Part shown: positions 27,415 to 37,374 of the stretch, piece after piece
How the letters are laid out: every line of letters begins with the position of its first letter
Numbering within the stretch: the first letter of the stretch is position 1
Assembly (NCBI RefSeq): GCF_018780565.1
Contig: NZ_JADMJN010000014.1
Span: 1-51,190 of the forward strand
Direction of reading: 5' to 3'
DNA from: Rhodoferax sp.
Lineage (GTDB): Bacteria > Pseudomonadota > Gammaproteobacteria > Burkholderiales > Burkholderiaceae_C
DNA length: 51,190 nt
Translations under genes and position numbers: made by a program
The notes under the pieces: model-generated
The model's database searches: none
What the model was told of the DNA's origin: nothing
What the model saw: only the letters and a program-made list of their open reading frames with translations

Positions 27415-29463
27415 TTATTTTCCGAGCCATTCGGCAATCATCGGCATGGTCACGAAATAAGTCATCAGCACAAATATGCCGAGAATCATGGCCAGCGCAT
27501 AGTGGTACAGATAACCCGTCTGGAACCAGCGAACAAGTCCAGATACCCAGGCCACCAGTTTCCAGGATCCATTGACCAGGGTTCCGTCAATCAAGGTCTG
27601 ATCACCACCCTTCCACAAGGCTGTACCCAGTGCGCGGGCTCCGCGAGCCAAGATGTTCTCGTTGATCCAGTCCAGGTAATACTTGTTCTCAAGCAAGGTA
27701 TAGATCGGCTGAACGCGGGCCTTGATCGCAGTTGGCAAAGCCGGATTGATCATGTACATGTAATAGGAAGTCGCGACACCAGCCACCGCAAGCCAGAACG
27801 GCAGGGTTGTCAAGGCATGCCAGGCCATCTGAGCGGGACCATGAAATGCCTTGGCCAACTCCTCCATCACGGCATGTTTCTCTGCATTGACAAAGATGGC
27901 ATCCTTGAAAAAGTCGCCGAACAGCATGGGCTGAATCGTCATGAAACCGATCACGACCGATGGAATCGCCAGCAAAATCAGTGGCACCGTCACCACCCAT
28001 GGTGACTCGTGGGGCGCATGGTGTTCTGCGTGGTGATCGTCATGCCCGTGGTGTGCATCATGATGAGCGTCAGGATTCTGATCAAAACGCTCCTTGCCAT
28101 GGAACACCAGGAAGTACATTCGGAACGAGTAAAAAGCTGTCACAAAAACACCCGCAAGCACCGCAAAGGAGGCAAAACCGGCGCCCGGCAAATGGCTCTC
28201 ATGCACCGCTTCAATAATGCTGTCCTTGGAATAGAAGCCCGCAAACAAAGGAGTTCCGATCAAGGCCAGCGAACCCAGCAAGGAGGTGATCCAGGTAATG
28301 GGCATGTATTTGCGCAATCCACCCATCCAGCGAATGTCCTGATTGTGATGAACGCCCATGATCACCGAACCCGCGGCAAGGAACAACAAGGCCTTGAAGA
28401 AAGCGTGGGTCATCAGGTGAAACACCGCCACGGAGTAGGCCGAGGCACCCAGCGCCACCGTCATGTACCCCAACTGGGACAAGGTGGAATAGGCAACCAC
28501 CCGCTTGATGTCATTCTGGATAATGCCCAGAAAGCCCATGAACAAAGCCGTGATGGCACCAATCACCAAGATGAAGTTCAAGGCCGTGTCGCTGAGCTCA
28601 AACAGCGGCGACATGCGGGCCACCATGAAGATTCCGGCTGTCACCATGGTCGCGGCATGAATCAAAGCCGATATGGGCGTAGGGCCCTCCATGGAATCCG
28701 GCAGCCAGACGTGCAGCGGAAACTGTGCTGACTTGCCCATGGCCCCAATGAACAGGCAGATACAGATAACTGTCACCAGCATCCAGTCAGTTCCAGGGAA
28801 AGCCAGTTTCGCCAGCTCAGGAGCCTTGGCAAACGCTTCCGTGTAATTCAGGGTACCGGCGAAGGCAACAATCAGACCAATCCCCAGGATGAAACCGAAG
28901 TCACCCACGCGGTTGACCAGAAAGGCTTTCATGTTGGCGAAGATGGCGCTTGGCTTGTTGAACCAGAAACCGATCAACAGGTACGACACCAGGCCCACGG
29001 CCTCCCAGCCAAAGAACAACTGAAGCATGTTGTTGCTCATGACCAGCATCAGCATGGAGAACGTGAACAGCGAGATATAGGCGAAGAACCGGTTGTAGCC
29101 CTCATCCTCTTCCATATAGCCGATGGTGTAGATGTGCACCATCAGGGACACGAAAGTCACCACACACATCATCATGGCGGTCAGGCCATCCACAAGAAAG
29201 CCGATCTCCATCTTGAGACCACCCACCACCATCCAGGTATAGAGGGTCTCATTCAAGCGGGCACCGTCGAGCGCGACACTCTTGAGCGTCATGGCCGACA
29301 GCACAAAAGACACCAGCACACCCAGAATGGTGAGCGAGTGCGACATGCGCCGACCCATCCAGTTGCCACCAAACTTGGTTCCAAGGATACCGGCCAGCAC
29401 AGCTCCCACCAGCGGCGCCATCGGCACCACGAGAAGCGTTGAAGCGGAAAGGGTTTGACTCAT
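27415..29463 (-). CDS. nuoL: NADH-quinone oxidoreductase subunit L
   Basis: 682-aa largest antiporter-like subunit, at the far end of the membrane arm, with the C-terminal amphipathic helix and final membrane anchor that run along the arm. Recognisable are FFGWEAVGLVSYLLIGFWF, FPLHVWLPDSMEGPTPISAL and RVVAYSTLSQLGYMTVALG. A His-rich insertion near residues 455-480 (NPDAHHDAHHGHDDHHAEHH) is prominent and lies in the loop before the lateral helix; such histidine loops occur in NuoL of related bacteria. It lies 6 bases after nuoK. Confidence 0.96.
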   Translation of the reverse strand: MSQTLSASTLLVVPMAPLVGAVLAGILGTKFGGNWMGRRMSHSLTILGVLVSFVLSAMTLKSVALDGARLNETLYTWMVVGGLKMEIGFLVDGLTAMMMCVVTFVSLMVHIYTIGYMEEDEGYNRFFAYISLFTFSMLMLVMSNNMLQLFFGWEAVGLVSYLLIGFWFNKPSAIFANMKAFLVNRVGDFGFILGIGLIVAFAGTLNYTEAFAKAPELAKLAFPGTDWMLVTVICICLFIGAMGKSAQFPLHVWLPDSMEGPTPISALIHAATMVTAGIFMVARMSPLFELSDTALNFILVIGAITALFMGFLGIIQNDIKRVVAYSTLSQLGYMTVALGASAYSVAVFHLMTHAFFKALLFLAAGSVIMGVHHNQDIRWMGGLRKYMPITWITSLLGSLALIGTPLFAGFYSKDSIIEAVHESHLPGAGFASFAVLAGVFVTAFYSFRMYFLVFHGKERFDQNPDAHHDAHHGHDDHHAEHHAPHESPWVVTVPLILLAIPSVVIGFMTIQPMLFGDFFKDAIFVNAEKHAVMEELAKAFHGPAQMAWHALTTLPFWLAVAGVATSYYMYMINPALPTAIKARVQPIYTLLENKYYLDWINENILARGARALGTALWKGGDQTLIDGTLVNGSWKLVAWVSGLVRWFQTGYLYHYALAMILGIFVLMTYFVTMPMIAEWLGK

Positions 29464-29469
29464 CTTTTT

Positions 29470-29778
29470 TTAACCCTTGAGCGTATTGAGTTCATCCACG
29501 TTGATGCTGGACTTGTTACGGAACAGCAGCACCAGGATAGCCAAGCCGATGGCGGATTCGGCGGCAGCAACAGTCAGAATAAAAAACACAAAAATCTGCC
29601 CGTGCATGTCGTCAAGGTAATAGGAAAACGCAACAAAATTCGTATTCACGGCCAGCAGCATCAACTCGATGGCCATCAAGAGAACGATCAGGTTCTTGCG
29701 ATTGAGGAAAATGCCGATCACAGACAAGGCAAACAGCATTGCGCCCAGTGAAAGAAAGTGCCCGAGAGTCAAAGTCAT
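29470..29778 (-). CDS. nuoK: NADH-quinone oxidoreductase subunit K
   Basis: 102 aa with three helices; begins MTLTLGHFLSLGAMLFALSV. Family motif LIVLLMAIELMLLAVNTNF holds the conserved TM2 Glu, and ESAIGLAILVLLFRN the TM3 Glu, both in the proton path next to NuoJ and NuoN. Its ATG overlaps the nuoJ stop by 4 bases. Confidence 0.96.
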   Translation of the reverse strand: MTLTLGHFLSLGAMLFALSVIGIFLNRKNLIVLLMAIELMLLAVNTNFVAFSYYLDDMHGQIFVFFILTVAAAESAIGLAILVLLFRNKSSINVDELNTLKG

Positions 29779-30434
29779 TTTTTGTTCTCCTCTGGCGTCG
29801 CCGCGCCAGCTTCATTGACGGCCGCCGCCTGAGTCGCCTCCATCTTGACCACGACCATCCGGTCTTTGGCCTTCACCCGAACCTGATCGGAAGGACTCAC
29901 ATATTTGCTGTCCTTGCGCTGACGCAGCGTCAGCGCGATAGCCGCAATCATGGCGACCAGCAGGATCGCTGCGGCAATTTCAAGCGGGTATATGTACTGG
30001 GTAAAGAGAACCTTGCCCAGTTCGCGGCTATTGGAAAACTCCCGCCCGGCCTGATCCAAGACCGCAGCAGCGCGCGGCTCCTCAGTAAGTCGGAAACCGC
30101 CCATCAGCACAGCAGCCATCTCCAGCGCAATCAGCACGCCAATCACCGCAGCCAGAGGGAAATGCTTCCAGAAACCCTGGCGAATGCTGTCGACGTTGAT
30201 ATCCATCATCATCACAACAAAGAGGAACAGCACCATGACGGCCCCTACATAGACCAACACCAATGTGATCGACAGGAACTCTGCCTTGAGCAACATCCAG
30301 ATCATCGCCGCTTCGAAAAATGCCAGCACAAGGAACAAGACCGCATGAACCGGGTTGCGAGCCGTGATGACTCGAAACGCGGCAAACAGCAAGACCGCGG
30401 AAAACACATAAAACAGACCAGTTTTGACATCCAT
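29775..30434 (-). CDS. nuoJ: NADH-quinone oxidoreductase subunit J
   Basis: 219 aa: five helices including NPVHAVLFLVLAFFEAAMIW and VLVYVGAVMVLFLFVVMMMD (the TM3 pi-bulge region), then a polar C-terminal tail of about 50 residues (VRVKAKDRMVVVKMEATQ, ending in Glu/Lys) that is longer than in E. coli NuoJ (184 aa). A tail of this kind is usual in Burkholderiales. Central membrane subunit near the quinone site. Confidence 0.95.
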   Translation of the reverse strand: MDVKTGLFYVFSAVLLFAAFRVITARNPVHAVLFLVLAFFEAAMIWMLLKAEFLSITLVLVYVGAVMVLFLFVVMMMDINVDSIRQGFWKHFPLAAVIGVLIALEMAAVLMGGFRLTEEPRAAAVLDQAGREFSNSRELGKVLFTQYIYPLEIAAAILLVAMIAAIALTLRQRKDSKYVSPSDQVRVKAKDRMVVVKMEATQAAAVNEAGAATPEENKK

Positions 30435-30460
30435 GACTTCGATTTCTTTCTTGCGACTGG

Positions 30461-30982
30461 TCAGCGGTATTTGGCGTCGGCCGCCCGGTTAGCGGCAATT
30501 TCGCGCTCATAGCGATCGCCCACCGCCAGCAGCATGTCCTTTGTGAAGTACAGATCACCCCGCTTTTCACCGTGATACTCAAGAATGTGAGTTTCAACGA
30601 TCGAATCGACAGGACAACTTTCCTCACAAAAACCGCAAAAAATGCACTTCGTCAGATCAATGTCATAGCGACTGGTGCGGCGAGAACCGTCGGCCCGAAC
30701 TTCGGACTCGATCGTGATGGCCATGGCGGGACATACCGCCTCACACAATTTGCAGGCGATGCAGCGCTCTTCTCCGTTTTCATAGCGGCGCAATGCATGC
30801 AACCCCCGAAATCGTGGCGAAAGCGGTGTTTTCTCTTCGGGAAACTGAATCGTGACCTTGCGGCGAAAGGCGTAGCGCCCCGTCAGCACAAGGCCTTTGA
30901 TCAACTCCAGCAATAAAAAGCTGGTGAGAAAATCCTTGAGAGAAAAGGTCGACGATAGAGAGCTTGACGTAGCGGTAGACAT
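30461..30982 (-). CDS. nuoI: NADH-quinone oxidoreductase subunit I
   Basis: 173-aa ferredoxin-like subunit carrying clusters N6a and N6b, which pass electrons to NuoB. Two complete Cys-x2-Cys-x2-Cys-x3-Cys-Pro motifs: CIACKLCEAVCP and CIFCGFCEESCP. The N-terminal stretch (LKDFLTSFLLLELIKGLVLT) lies on the membrane. It lies 12 bases after nuoH and 26 before nuoJ. Confidence 0.96.
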   Translation of the reverse strand: MSTATSSSLSSTFSLKDFLTSFLLLELIKGLVLTGRYAFRRKVTIQFPEEKTPLSPRFRGLHALRRYENGEERCIACKLCEAVCPAMAITIESEVRADGSRRTSRYDIDLTKCIFCGFCEESCPVDSIVETHILEYHGEKRGDLYFTKDMLLAVGDRYEREIAANRAADAKYR

Positions 30983-30994
30983 GATTAACTCCGG

Positions 30995-32077
30995 TCACTT
31001 CCAGATATTGAAGGAAGTCTGCATCCAGGCACCCACGACCAGCAGCCACACCAGTGTTACCGGTATGAAAATCTTCCAGCCCAATCGCATGATCTGGTCA
31101 TAGCGGAAACGAGGGAAAGTCGCACGAACCCAAATGAACAGGCTGACCACCACACAGGTCTTGAGTCCCAGCCAAATCCAGCCGGGAATCCAGTTGAACA
31201 AGGCACTGTCAACAGGCGACAGCCATCCGCCCAAGAACATGATGGCGGCCAGAATGGACACCAGCCACATGTTCGCGTATTCAGCCAGATAGAACATGGC
31301 ATAAGACATGCCCGAATACTCCACCATGTGACCGGCCACGATTTCAGCTTCGCCTTCCACCACGTCAAATGGATGACGATTGGTTTCAGCGAGACCCGAA
31401 ATGACATACACCACAAAAATCGGCAACAAAGGCAACCAGTTCCAGGACAGGAAATTCAGTCCCATGTGCGCAAAGTAACCCTTACCCTGCCCGGTGACGA
31501 TGTCGGTCATGTTCATGCTGGCGGACACCATCAGGACCACAACCAGGCAGAAACCCATCGCAATTTCATAACTGACCATCTGGGCAGAGGCACGCATCGC
31601 ACCAAGAAAGGAGTATTTTGAGTTGGACGCCCAACCGGCAATCACCACCCCATAGACTTCCATCGAGGTAATGGCCATCACGAACAAGAGACCTGCATTG
31701 ATATTGGCCAATGCCACATCCGGACCAAACGGAATGACAACCCATGCGGCCATCGCGGGCATGATTGTCAAAATGGGGCCGATGAAAAACAGCCCTTTGC
31801 TGGCGGCGGTTGGAACCAACACCTCTTTGCCGAGCAATTTCAGCGCATCCGCAATGGGTTGCAGCAAGCCCATGGGACCTACACGGTTCGGACCAATCCG
31901 CACCTGCATCCAGCCCAGAAACTTGCGCTCCCACAAGGTCAGGTAAGCAACGGCCCCCATGAGCGGCAATACAACCACCACAATCTTGATCAGCGTCCAG
32001 ATCACCGGCCACGCAATGGCGGACCACCAGGATGCGTCCAGCAAGCCCTGACCGAAGGCAAAGATGGCGTCAATCAT
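30995..32077 (-). CDS. nuoH: NADH-quinone oxidoreductase subunit H
   Basis: 360-aa membrane subunit forming the floor of the quinone chamber; eight or nine helices. Signatures: VRIGPNRVGPMGLLQPIADA, GWASNSKYSFLGAMRASAQM and FDVVEGEAEIVAGHMVEYSG, the last with the Glu-rich loop that links quinone reduction to proton pumping. Its ATG overlaps the nuoG stop by 4 bases. Confidence 0.96.
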   Translation of the reverse strand: MIDAIFAFGQGLLDASWWSAIAWPVIWTLIKIVVVVLPLMGAVAYLTLWERKFLGWMQVRIGPNRVGPMGLLQPIADALKLLGKEVLVPTAASKGLFFIGPILTIMPAMAAWVVIPFGPDVALANINAGLLFVMAITSMEVYGVVIAGWASNSKYSFLGAMRASAQMVSYEIAMGFCLVVVLMVSASMNMTDIVTGQGKGYFAHMGLNFLSWNWLPLLPIFVVYVISGLAETNRHPFDVVEGEAEIVAGHMVEYSGMSYAMFYLAEYANMWLVSILAAIMFLGGWLSPVDSALFNWIPGWIWLGLKTCVVVSLFIWVRATFPRFRYDQIMRLGWKIFIPVTLVWLLVVGAWMQTSFNIWK

Positions 32078-34221
32078 GCTGCAATCTCCTTCGCCGCTTG
32101 CTGACCCACCTTCGCAGATCGCGCATCTGCGGTGAGCTGCAAACTGGTCGCACGGCGCACTGTCCCATCCAGCGCATAAATGCTGGCGACGACGGGTGCA
32201 CTTGTCGCAGGCGTCAGATCGATGGCCGCCTTGGTGGCGTTGTTCAACATCTCAGCCGACAAATGCGTTTGCTCAGCTGTCGGCAATCCACACACCTTGT
32301 TCAGAACCTCCTGCGAAGATTCAAAATCAAAACCTGGAACTTCCATCAGATTGGCCAAAACCCGCAAGACTTTCCAAGCAGGACGGGTTTCGCCCAGCGG
32401 TTTGACCACGGCATGGAAGCTCTGCACACGACCTTCTGCGTTGACAAACGTGCCAGAGGTTTCCGTGAACGGCGCAATGGGCAGAAGCACATCGCTGAAA
32501 GTCATATTGGATTTGAACGGACTCAGCGTTACAACCATTTGCGCCTTCGACAAGCCAGCCTTCGAAGCCGCACCCGCAGCCGAATCAAATTCGGGTTCGT
32601 TGTTCAACAGCAAAACCGCTTTCAGCGCGCCGCCCAGCATCTGGGCAGCATTCAGGCCACCCTGCCCTGGCAGCGCACCTGCCAATTGCGCACCCACCGT
32701 ATTGGCAGCTTCCGTGAGATAACCCACGCTTGCACCGGTTTGAGCACCGATCCAATTGGCAAGCGCCAGCAAGCTGGATGCCTTCGGGTGATGCGCCGCC
32801 GCGTTCCCCAGCAAAATCGCCTTGCGCTCGCCACCCAGCAAAGATTGGGCAATGGATTTGGCCAAGTCAGTGGCATTGCCTTTTGCTGGCGACGCAACGC
32901 CCTTCTCTGAAGCTACTGCAGCAGCAATATCAGCCAGCGCTTGCGGCCATGTCGACGAGTCACAGACCATGTCCCTGGACAAAGGCATCGCCCAGTCTTC
33001 TGCTATTGAATGAATAGCAGAAACCGCACACCCTTTGCGGGTGGCCTGGCGAATTCGCTGTGCAAAAAGAGGATGATCCTTGCGCAGACTGGAGCCCACC
33101 ACCAACACACGCTGGAGATCGGTCAAGGACGCCACCGAGGTACCCAGGTAAAGCACGCCTTCAACGGCCGGAAATTCAGCGTTGCGCAAGCGGTAATCAA
33201 TATTGGAACTGCCCAGTCCACGCATCAAAGCACTGGCCAGAGTCAGCTCTTCGAGCGTGCTATGCGGACTGACCAAGGCGCCCAGAGCCCCGGCGCCGTG
33301 GTCTGCCTTGATCTGTTTCAGACCATTGGCGACATATTCCAGCGCGGTCTGCCAATCAACACTTTTCCAGACACCGCCCTGTTTGAGCATGGGGGCAGTC
33401 AGCCTTTCGTCACCGTTCAACGCCTCATAGGAAAAACGGTCACGATCGGCAATCCAGCACTCGTTGACGTCTTCGTTTTCCAGCGGCACAACACGCATGA
33501 CCTTGTTGTTTTTGACCTGCACAATCAAATTGGCACCGGTCGAGTCGTGAGGACTGACAGACTTGCGACGCGACAATTCCCAAGTGCGGGCGCTGTAACG
33601 GAAGGGTTTGCTGGTGAGAGCGCCAACCGGGCAGATGTCAATCATGTTGCCCGAGAGCTCAGAGTCAACCGAATTGCCGACAAAGGTTTCGATCTCTGCA
33701 TGCTCGCCACGATGCGACATGCCCAGTTCCATCACGCCAGCCACCTCTTGGCCGAATCGAACACAGCGCGTGCAGTGGATGCAACGGCTCATTTCCTGCA
33801 TGGAAATCAGGGGCCCAACGTCCTTGATCGCCACAACCCGCTTCTCTTCCTCGTAACGTGACGAGGATGCGCCGTAGCCCACGGCCAGATCCTGCAGCTG
33901 GCACTCGCCGCCCTGATCGCAAATCGGGCAATCCAGTGGATGGTTGATCAGCAGGAACTCCATGACCGACTTCTGCGCCTTGATCGCCTTGTCGCTCTTG
34001 GTGCGAACAATCATGCCTTGTGTCACGGGGGTGGCGCAGGCCGGCATCGGCTTGGGCATCTTTTCAACATCCACCAGGCACATGCGGCAGTTGGCCGCAA
34101 TGCTGAGTTTCTTGTGATAGCAGAAATGCGGGATGTAGGTGCCAGCCTTGTCAGCGGCATGCATGATCATGCTGCCTTCAACAATGTCCACCTTCTTGCC
34201 GTCGAGTTCAATTTCAACCAT
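32074..34221 (-). CDS. nuoG: NADH-quinone oxidoreductase subunit G
   Basis: 715-aa largest peripheral-arm subunit. N-terminal [2Fe-2S] ligands Cys34, Cys45, Cys48 and Cys62 (HFCYHKK, NCRMC, PACATP). His/Cys clusters follow: DCPICDQGGECQLQD and CIHCTRCVRFGQEVAG, then MIDICPVGALTSKPF. The C-terminal two thirds are molybdopterin-oxidoreductase-like but without cofactor residues, as in all NuoG. A GCTAT-type palindrome at 32998-33022 lies inside the gene and encodes SAIHSIA within the C-terminal domain. It lies 26 bases after nuoF. Confidence 0.96.
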   Translation of the reverse strand: MVEIELDGKKVDIVEGSMIMHAADKAGTYIPHFCYHKKLSIAANCRMCLVDVEKMPKPMPACATPVTQGMIVRTKSDKAIKAQKSVMEFLLINHPLDCPICDQGGECQLQDLAVGYGASSSRYEEEKRVVAIKDVGPLISMQEMSRCIHCTRCVRFGQEVAGVMELGMSHRGEHAEIETFVGNSVDSELSGNMIDICPVGALTSKPFRYSARTWELSRRKSVSPHDSTGANLIVQVKNNKVMRVVPLENEDVNECWIADRDRFSYEALNGDERLTAPMLKQGGVWKSVDWQTALEYVANGLKQIKADHGAGALGALVSPHSTLEELTLASALMRGLGSSNIDYRLRNAEFPAVEGVLYLGTSVASLTDLQRVLVVGSSLRKDHPLFAQRIRQATRKGCAVSAIHSIAEDWAMPLSRDMVCDSSTWPQALADIAAAVASEKGVASPAKGNATDLAKSIAQSLLGGERKAILLGNAAAHHPKASSLLALANWIGAQTGASVGYLTEAANTVGAQLAGALPGQGGLNAAQMLGGALKAVLLLNNEPEFDSAAGAASKAGLSKAQMVVTLSPFKSNMTFSDVLLPIAPFTETSGTFVNAEGRVQSFHAVVKPLGETRPAWKVLRVLANLMEVPGFDFESSQEVLNKVCGLPTAEQTHLSAEMLNNATKAAIDLTPATSAPVVASIYALDGTVRRATSLQLTADARSAKVGQQAAKEIAA
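32998..33022. repeat. GCTAT-N7-ATAGC palindrome inside nuoG
   Basis: Perfect 9-base arms TTCTGCTAT / ATAGCAGAA around the 7-base spacer TGAATGA. On the coding strand it is read in frame as SAIHSIA, matching the frame and pattern of the copy in the outer membrane factor gene (NAIKNIA). AT-rich compared with the flanking coding sequence. Confidence 0.7.
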
Positions 34222-34247
34222 GTTTTTGTGCTCGCTCAGACGCCTGT

Positions 34248-35603
34248 TCAGACGTAGGCCGGGACCATGCAGGTCTTGTGCTCTACGTGGTATTCAAATT
34301 CATGACGGAAATGCTTGATCATGGCCCGTACCGGCATGGCCGCTGCATCTCCCAATGCACAAATCGTGCGACCCATGATGTTCTCCGAGACCGAGTTCAG
34401 CAGATCCATGTCGCTCGGACGTCCCTGGCCATTTTCGATACGATCCACCACGCGCGACAGCCAGCCCGTGCCTTCGCGACACGGCGTGCACTGACCGCAG
34501 GATTCGTGCATGTAGAAGTAACTCAAACGCTGCAGGCTCTTGACCATGCATCGGCTGTCGTCCAGCACGATCACCGCGCCCGAACCCAGCATGGAACCTG
34601 CTTTGGCGATGGAGTCGTAGTCCATCGTGCAATCCATCATGATGCTGGCCGGCAGAATGGGTGACGACGAGCCACCAGGAATCACTGCTTTGAGCTGGCG
34701 ACCGCTGCGCACACCACCCGCCAGTTCAAGCAGCTTCGAGAAGGGCGTGCCCATCGGAATTTCGTAGTTGCCAGGCAACTCGACATCACCACTGATTGAA
34801 TAAATCTTGGTACCACCATTATTGGGTTTACCGCACTCCAGATAGGCTTGCCCACCATTGCGGATGATCCACGGCACAGCCGCAAACGTTTCCGTATTGT
34901 TGATGGTGGTCGGCTTGCCATAGAGGCCAAAGCTGGCAGGAAATGGTGGCTTGAATCGGGGCTGCCCCTTCTTGCCTTCCAGTGACTCCAGCAAGGCGGT
35001 TTCTTCACCGCAAATATAAGCACCAAAACCGTGCGCAGCATGCAACTGGAACGTAAAACTGCTACCCAGTATGTTGTTACCCAACAGACCGGCAGCACGA
35101 GCCTCTTCCAGAGCTTCTTCAAAACGGTCGTAGCTTTTGAAAATCTCGCCGTGGATATAGTTGTAGCCCACCGAGATGCCCATGGCATAGGCAGCGATGA
35201 TCATGCCTTCAATCACAATGTGTGGATTGAACTGAAGAATGTCGCGGTCTTTGCAGGTACCGGGCTCACCCTCATCGGAGTTGCACACCAGGTACTTCTG
35301 GCCCGGGAACTGGCGTGGCATGAAACTCCACTTGAGTCCGGTCGGGAAACCGGCACCACCACGACCACGCAAAGAAGATTCTTTCACGGTCGCAATGACC
35401 TGGTCTTGCGTCAAGCCTTCTCCGCCGTCCTTGGCAAGAATCTTGCGCAGCGCCTGATAGCCGCCACGCGCCTCATAGTCTTTAAGACGCCAATTCGTGC
35501 CATTCAAGCCCGCATAGATCTGGGGATTGATGTGCCGGTCATGGAAACAGGTTTGCACACCCGTGGCCTGAAACTGAGCCAGAATTTTTTCAGCTGTCAT
35601 CAT
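34248..35603 (-). CDS. nuoF: NADH-quinone oxidoreductase subunit F
   Basis: 451-aa NADH-oxidising subunit with FMN and the N3 cluster. GRGGAGFPTGLKWSFMPRQ is the NADH-binding Gly-rich loop, YLVCNSDEGEPGTCKDRDI the FMN contact region, and ESCGQCTPCREGTGWL provides three of the N3 cysteines, with the fourth in TICALGDAAA. Its ATG overlaps the nuoE stop by 4 bases, so the two NADH-module subunits are probably made in equal amounts. Confidence 0.97.
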   Translation of the reverse strand: MMTAEKILAQFQATGVQTCFHDRHINPQIYAGLNGTNWRLKDYEARGGYQALRKILAKDGGEGLTQDQVIATVKESSLRGRGGAGFPTGLKWSFMPRQFPGQKYLVCNSDEGEPGTCKDRDILQFNPHIVIEGMIIAAYAMGISVGYNYIHGEIFKSYDRFEEALEEARAAGLLGNNILGSSFTFQLHAAHGFGAYICGEETALLESLEGKKGQPRFKPPFPASFGLYGKPTTINNTETFAAVPWIIRNGGQAYLECGKPNNGGTKIYSISGDVELPGNYEIPMGTPFSKLLELAGGVRSGRQLKAVIPGGSSSPILPASIMMDCTMDYDSIAKAGSMLGSGAVIVLDDSRCMVKSLQRLSYFYMHESCGQCTPCREGTGWLSRVVDRIENGQGRPSDMDLLNSVSENIMGRTICALGDAAAMPVRAMIKHFRHEFEYHVEHKTCMVPAYV

Positions 35604-36112
35604 TTGCCCTCCGCAGCGCGCAGGCCGTCGACCAGCTGGTCCAGTTTGTCATTGCTCATGAAGCTGCACATGGTGCGGTCATTGACGAGCAGCACGGGCG
35701 AATCCGCACAGGCACCCAGGCACTCACATTGCTGCAAGGTGAACAAGCCATCGGAAGTGGTCTCGCCCATGCTGACGCCAAGCTTGTGCTCAAGGTGGTT
35801 GAGAGCCCGACCACCATCACGCAACTGGCATGGCAAATTGGTGCAAACGTTCAGCTTGTACTTGCCAACCGGCTGCTGGTTGTACATGTTGTAGAACGTG
35901 GTGACCTCGTGCACGGCAATTGGCGCCATACCCAGGTAGTCGGCTATGACCTTTTCACTCTCGGTGCTTACGTAGCCAAGTTCTTGCTGAACAATGGCCA
36001 GACATGCCATGACAGCAGACTGCTTTTGATCCGCCGGATACTTCGCGACTTCCTTGGCAAAACGCGCCTTGGTTGCATCGGAAATCGTATGGGAAACAAC
36101 TTCTGAGATCAT
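35600..36112 (-). CDS. nuoE: NADH-quinone oxidoreductase subunit E
   Basis: 170-aa thioredoxin-fold subunit binding the off-path [2Fe-2S] cluster N1a. Ligands appear as CTNLPCQLRDG (Cys-x4-Cys) and CECLGACADSPV (Cys-x3-Cys). N-terminal helical bundle about 1-80 with ACLAIVQQELGYVS. It overlaps both neighbours (nuoD and nuoF) by 4 bases. Confidence 0.96.
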   Translation of the reverse strand: MISEVVSHTISDATKARFAKEVAKYPADQKQSAVMACLAIVQQELGYVSTESEKVIADYLGMAPIAVHEVTTFYNMYNQQPVGKYKLNVCTNLPCQLRDGGRALNHLEHKLGVSMGETTSDGLFTLQQCECLGACADSPVLLVNDRTMCSFMSNDKLDQLVDGLRAAEGK

Positions 36113-37362
36113 CGGTCAATCTCTCCAAACACAATATCCATGGTTCCAATAACGGCCACAACGTCGGCAATCATGTGCCCGCCAGACATCTCATTGAGGG
36201 CGGCCAGGTGCACAAATCCCGGAGGTCGAATCTTCAGCCGATAGGGCTTGTTGGCGCCATCGCTGATGAGGTAGATGCCAAACTCGCCCTTGGGGTGCTC
36301 TACCGCCGCATAGGCTTCACCTTCGGGCACATGAAAGCCTTCGGTGAACAATTTGAAATGGTGAATCAACTCTTCCATGTTGGTCTTCATGGACTCGCGA
36401 CTCGGCGCAGCCACCTTGTGGTTATCCGTGATGACCGGCCCCGGGTTGGCACGCAACCAGTCCACACATTGCTTGATGATGTGATTGGACTGCTTCATTT
36501 CTTCCATGCGAACGAGATAGCGGTCATAGCAATCGCCCGTCTTGCCCACAGGAATGTCAAAGTCGAGCCGATCGTAGGCATCGTAAGGCTGCTTCTTGCG
36601 CAAGTCCCACGCCACACCCGAACCACGCAGCATGGCGCCGGTGAATCCCATATTGAGGGCTCGCTCGGGGGTCACCACCCCAATGCCAACCGTACGCTGC
36701 TTCCAGATGCGATTCTCCGTGAGCAGCGTGTGGTATTCACCCAGGTAAGTTGGGAAGCGTTTCGTGAAATCTTCGATGAAGTCCAGCAATGACCCCTGCC
36801 GGTTGCTGTTGAGCTCTGCAATACCCTTGGCATTGCGAACCTTGTTCGCCTTGTACTGGGGCATCGTGTCCGGCAAATCCCGGTACACGCCGCCCGGACG
36901 AAAGTACGCCGCATGCATGCGGGCACCACTGACGGCTTCATACATGTCAAACAAATCCTCACGCTCACGAAACGTGTAGATCAGGATCGTCGAACTGCCG
37001 CAATCATTGCCATGAGAACCCAGCCACATCAAGTGATTGAGCAGACGCGTGATCTCGGCAAACATCACACGGATGTACTGGGCGCGCACAGGCACTTCGA
37101 TACCCAGCAACTTTTCGATCGCCAGACAGTAAGCATGTTCGTTGCACATCATCGACACGTAATCGAGTCGATCCATGTAAGGCAGGCTTTGAATGAAGGT
37201 CTTGCTTTCGGCCAGCTTTTCGGTTGCCCGATGCAACAAGCCGATGTGCGGATCGGCGCGTTGAACTACCTCGCCGTCGAGTTCGAGCACCAGACGCAGT
37301 ACGCCATGCGCAGCCGGATGCTGCGGCCCGAAGTTGAGTGTGTAATTTTTTATTTCAGCCAT
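36109..37362 (-). CDS. nuoD: NADH-quinone oxidoreductase subunit D
   Basis: 417-aa 49-kDa-type subunit that forms the quinone pocket with NuoB. Family start region NFGPQHPAAHGVLRLVLELD with the quinone-contacting His, then IGLLHRATEKLAESKT, YVSMMCNEHAYCLAIEKLLG, and C-terminal RPPGFVHLAALNEMSGGHMI and VFGEIDR. It is a separate gene, not fused to nuoC as in E. coli. It lies 12 bases after nuoC. Confidence 0.97.
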   Translation of the reverse strand: MAEIKNYTLNFGPQHPAAHGVLRLVLELDGEVVQRADPHIGLLHRATEKLAESKTFIQSLPYMDRLDYVSMMCNEHAYCLAIEKLLGIEVPVRAQYIRVMFAEITRLLNHLMWLGSHGNDCGSSTILIYTFREREDLFDMYEAVSGARMHAAYFRPGGVYRDLPDTMPQYKANKVRNAKGIAELNSNRQGSLLDFIEDFTKRFPTYLGEYHTLLTENRIWKQRTVGIGVVTPERALNMGFTGAMLRGSGVAWDLRKKQPYDAYDRLDFDIPVGKTGDCYDRYLVRMEEMKQSNHIIKQCVDWLRANPGPVITDNHKVAAPSRESMKTNMEELIHHFKLFTEGFHVPEGEAYAAVEHPKGEFGIYLISDGANKPYRLKIRPPGFVHLAALNEMSGGHMIADVVAVIGTMDIVFGEIDR

Positions 37363-37374
37363 GACACGAACCGC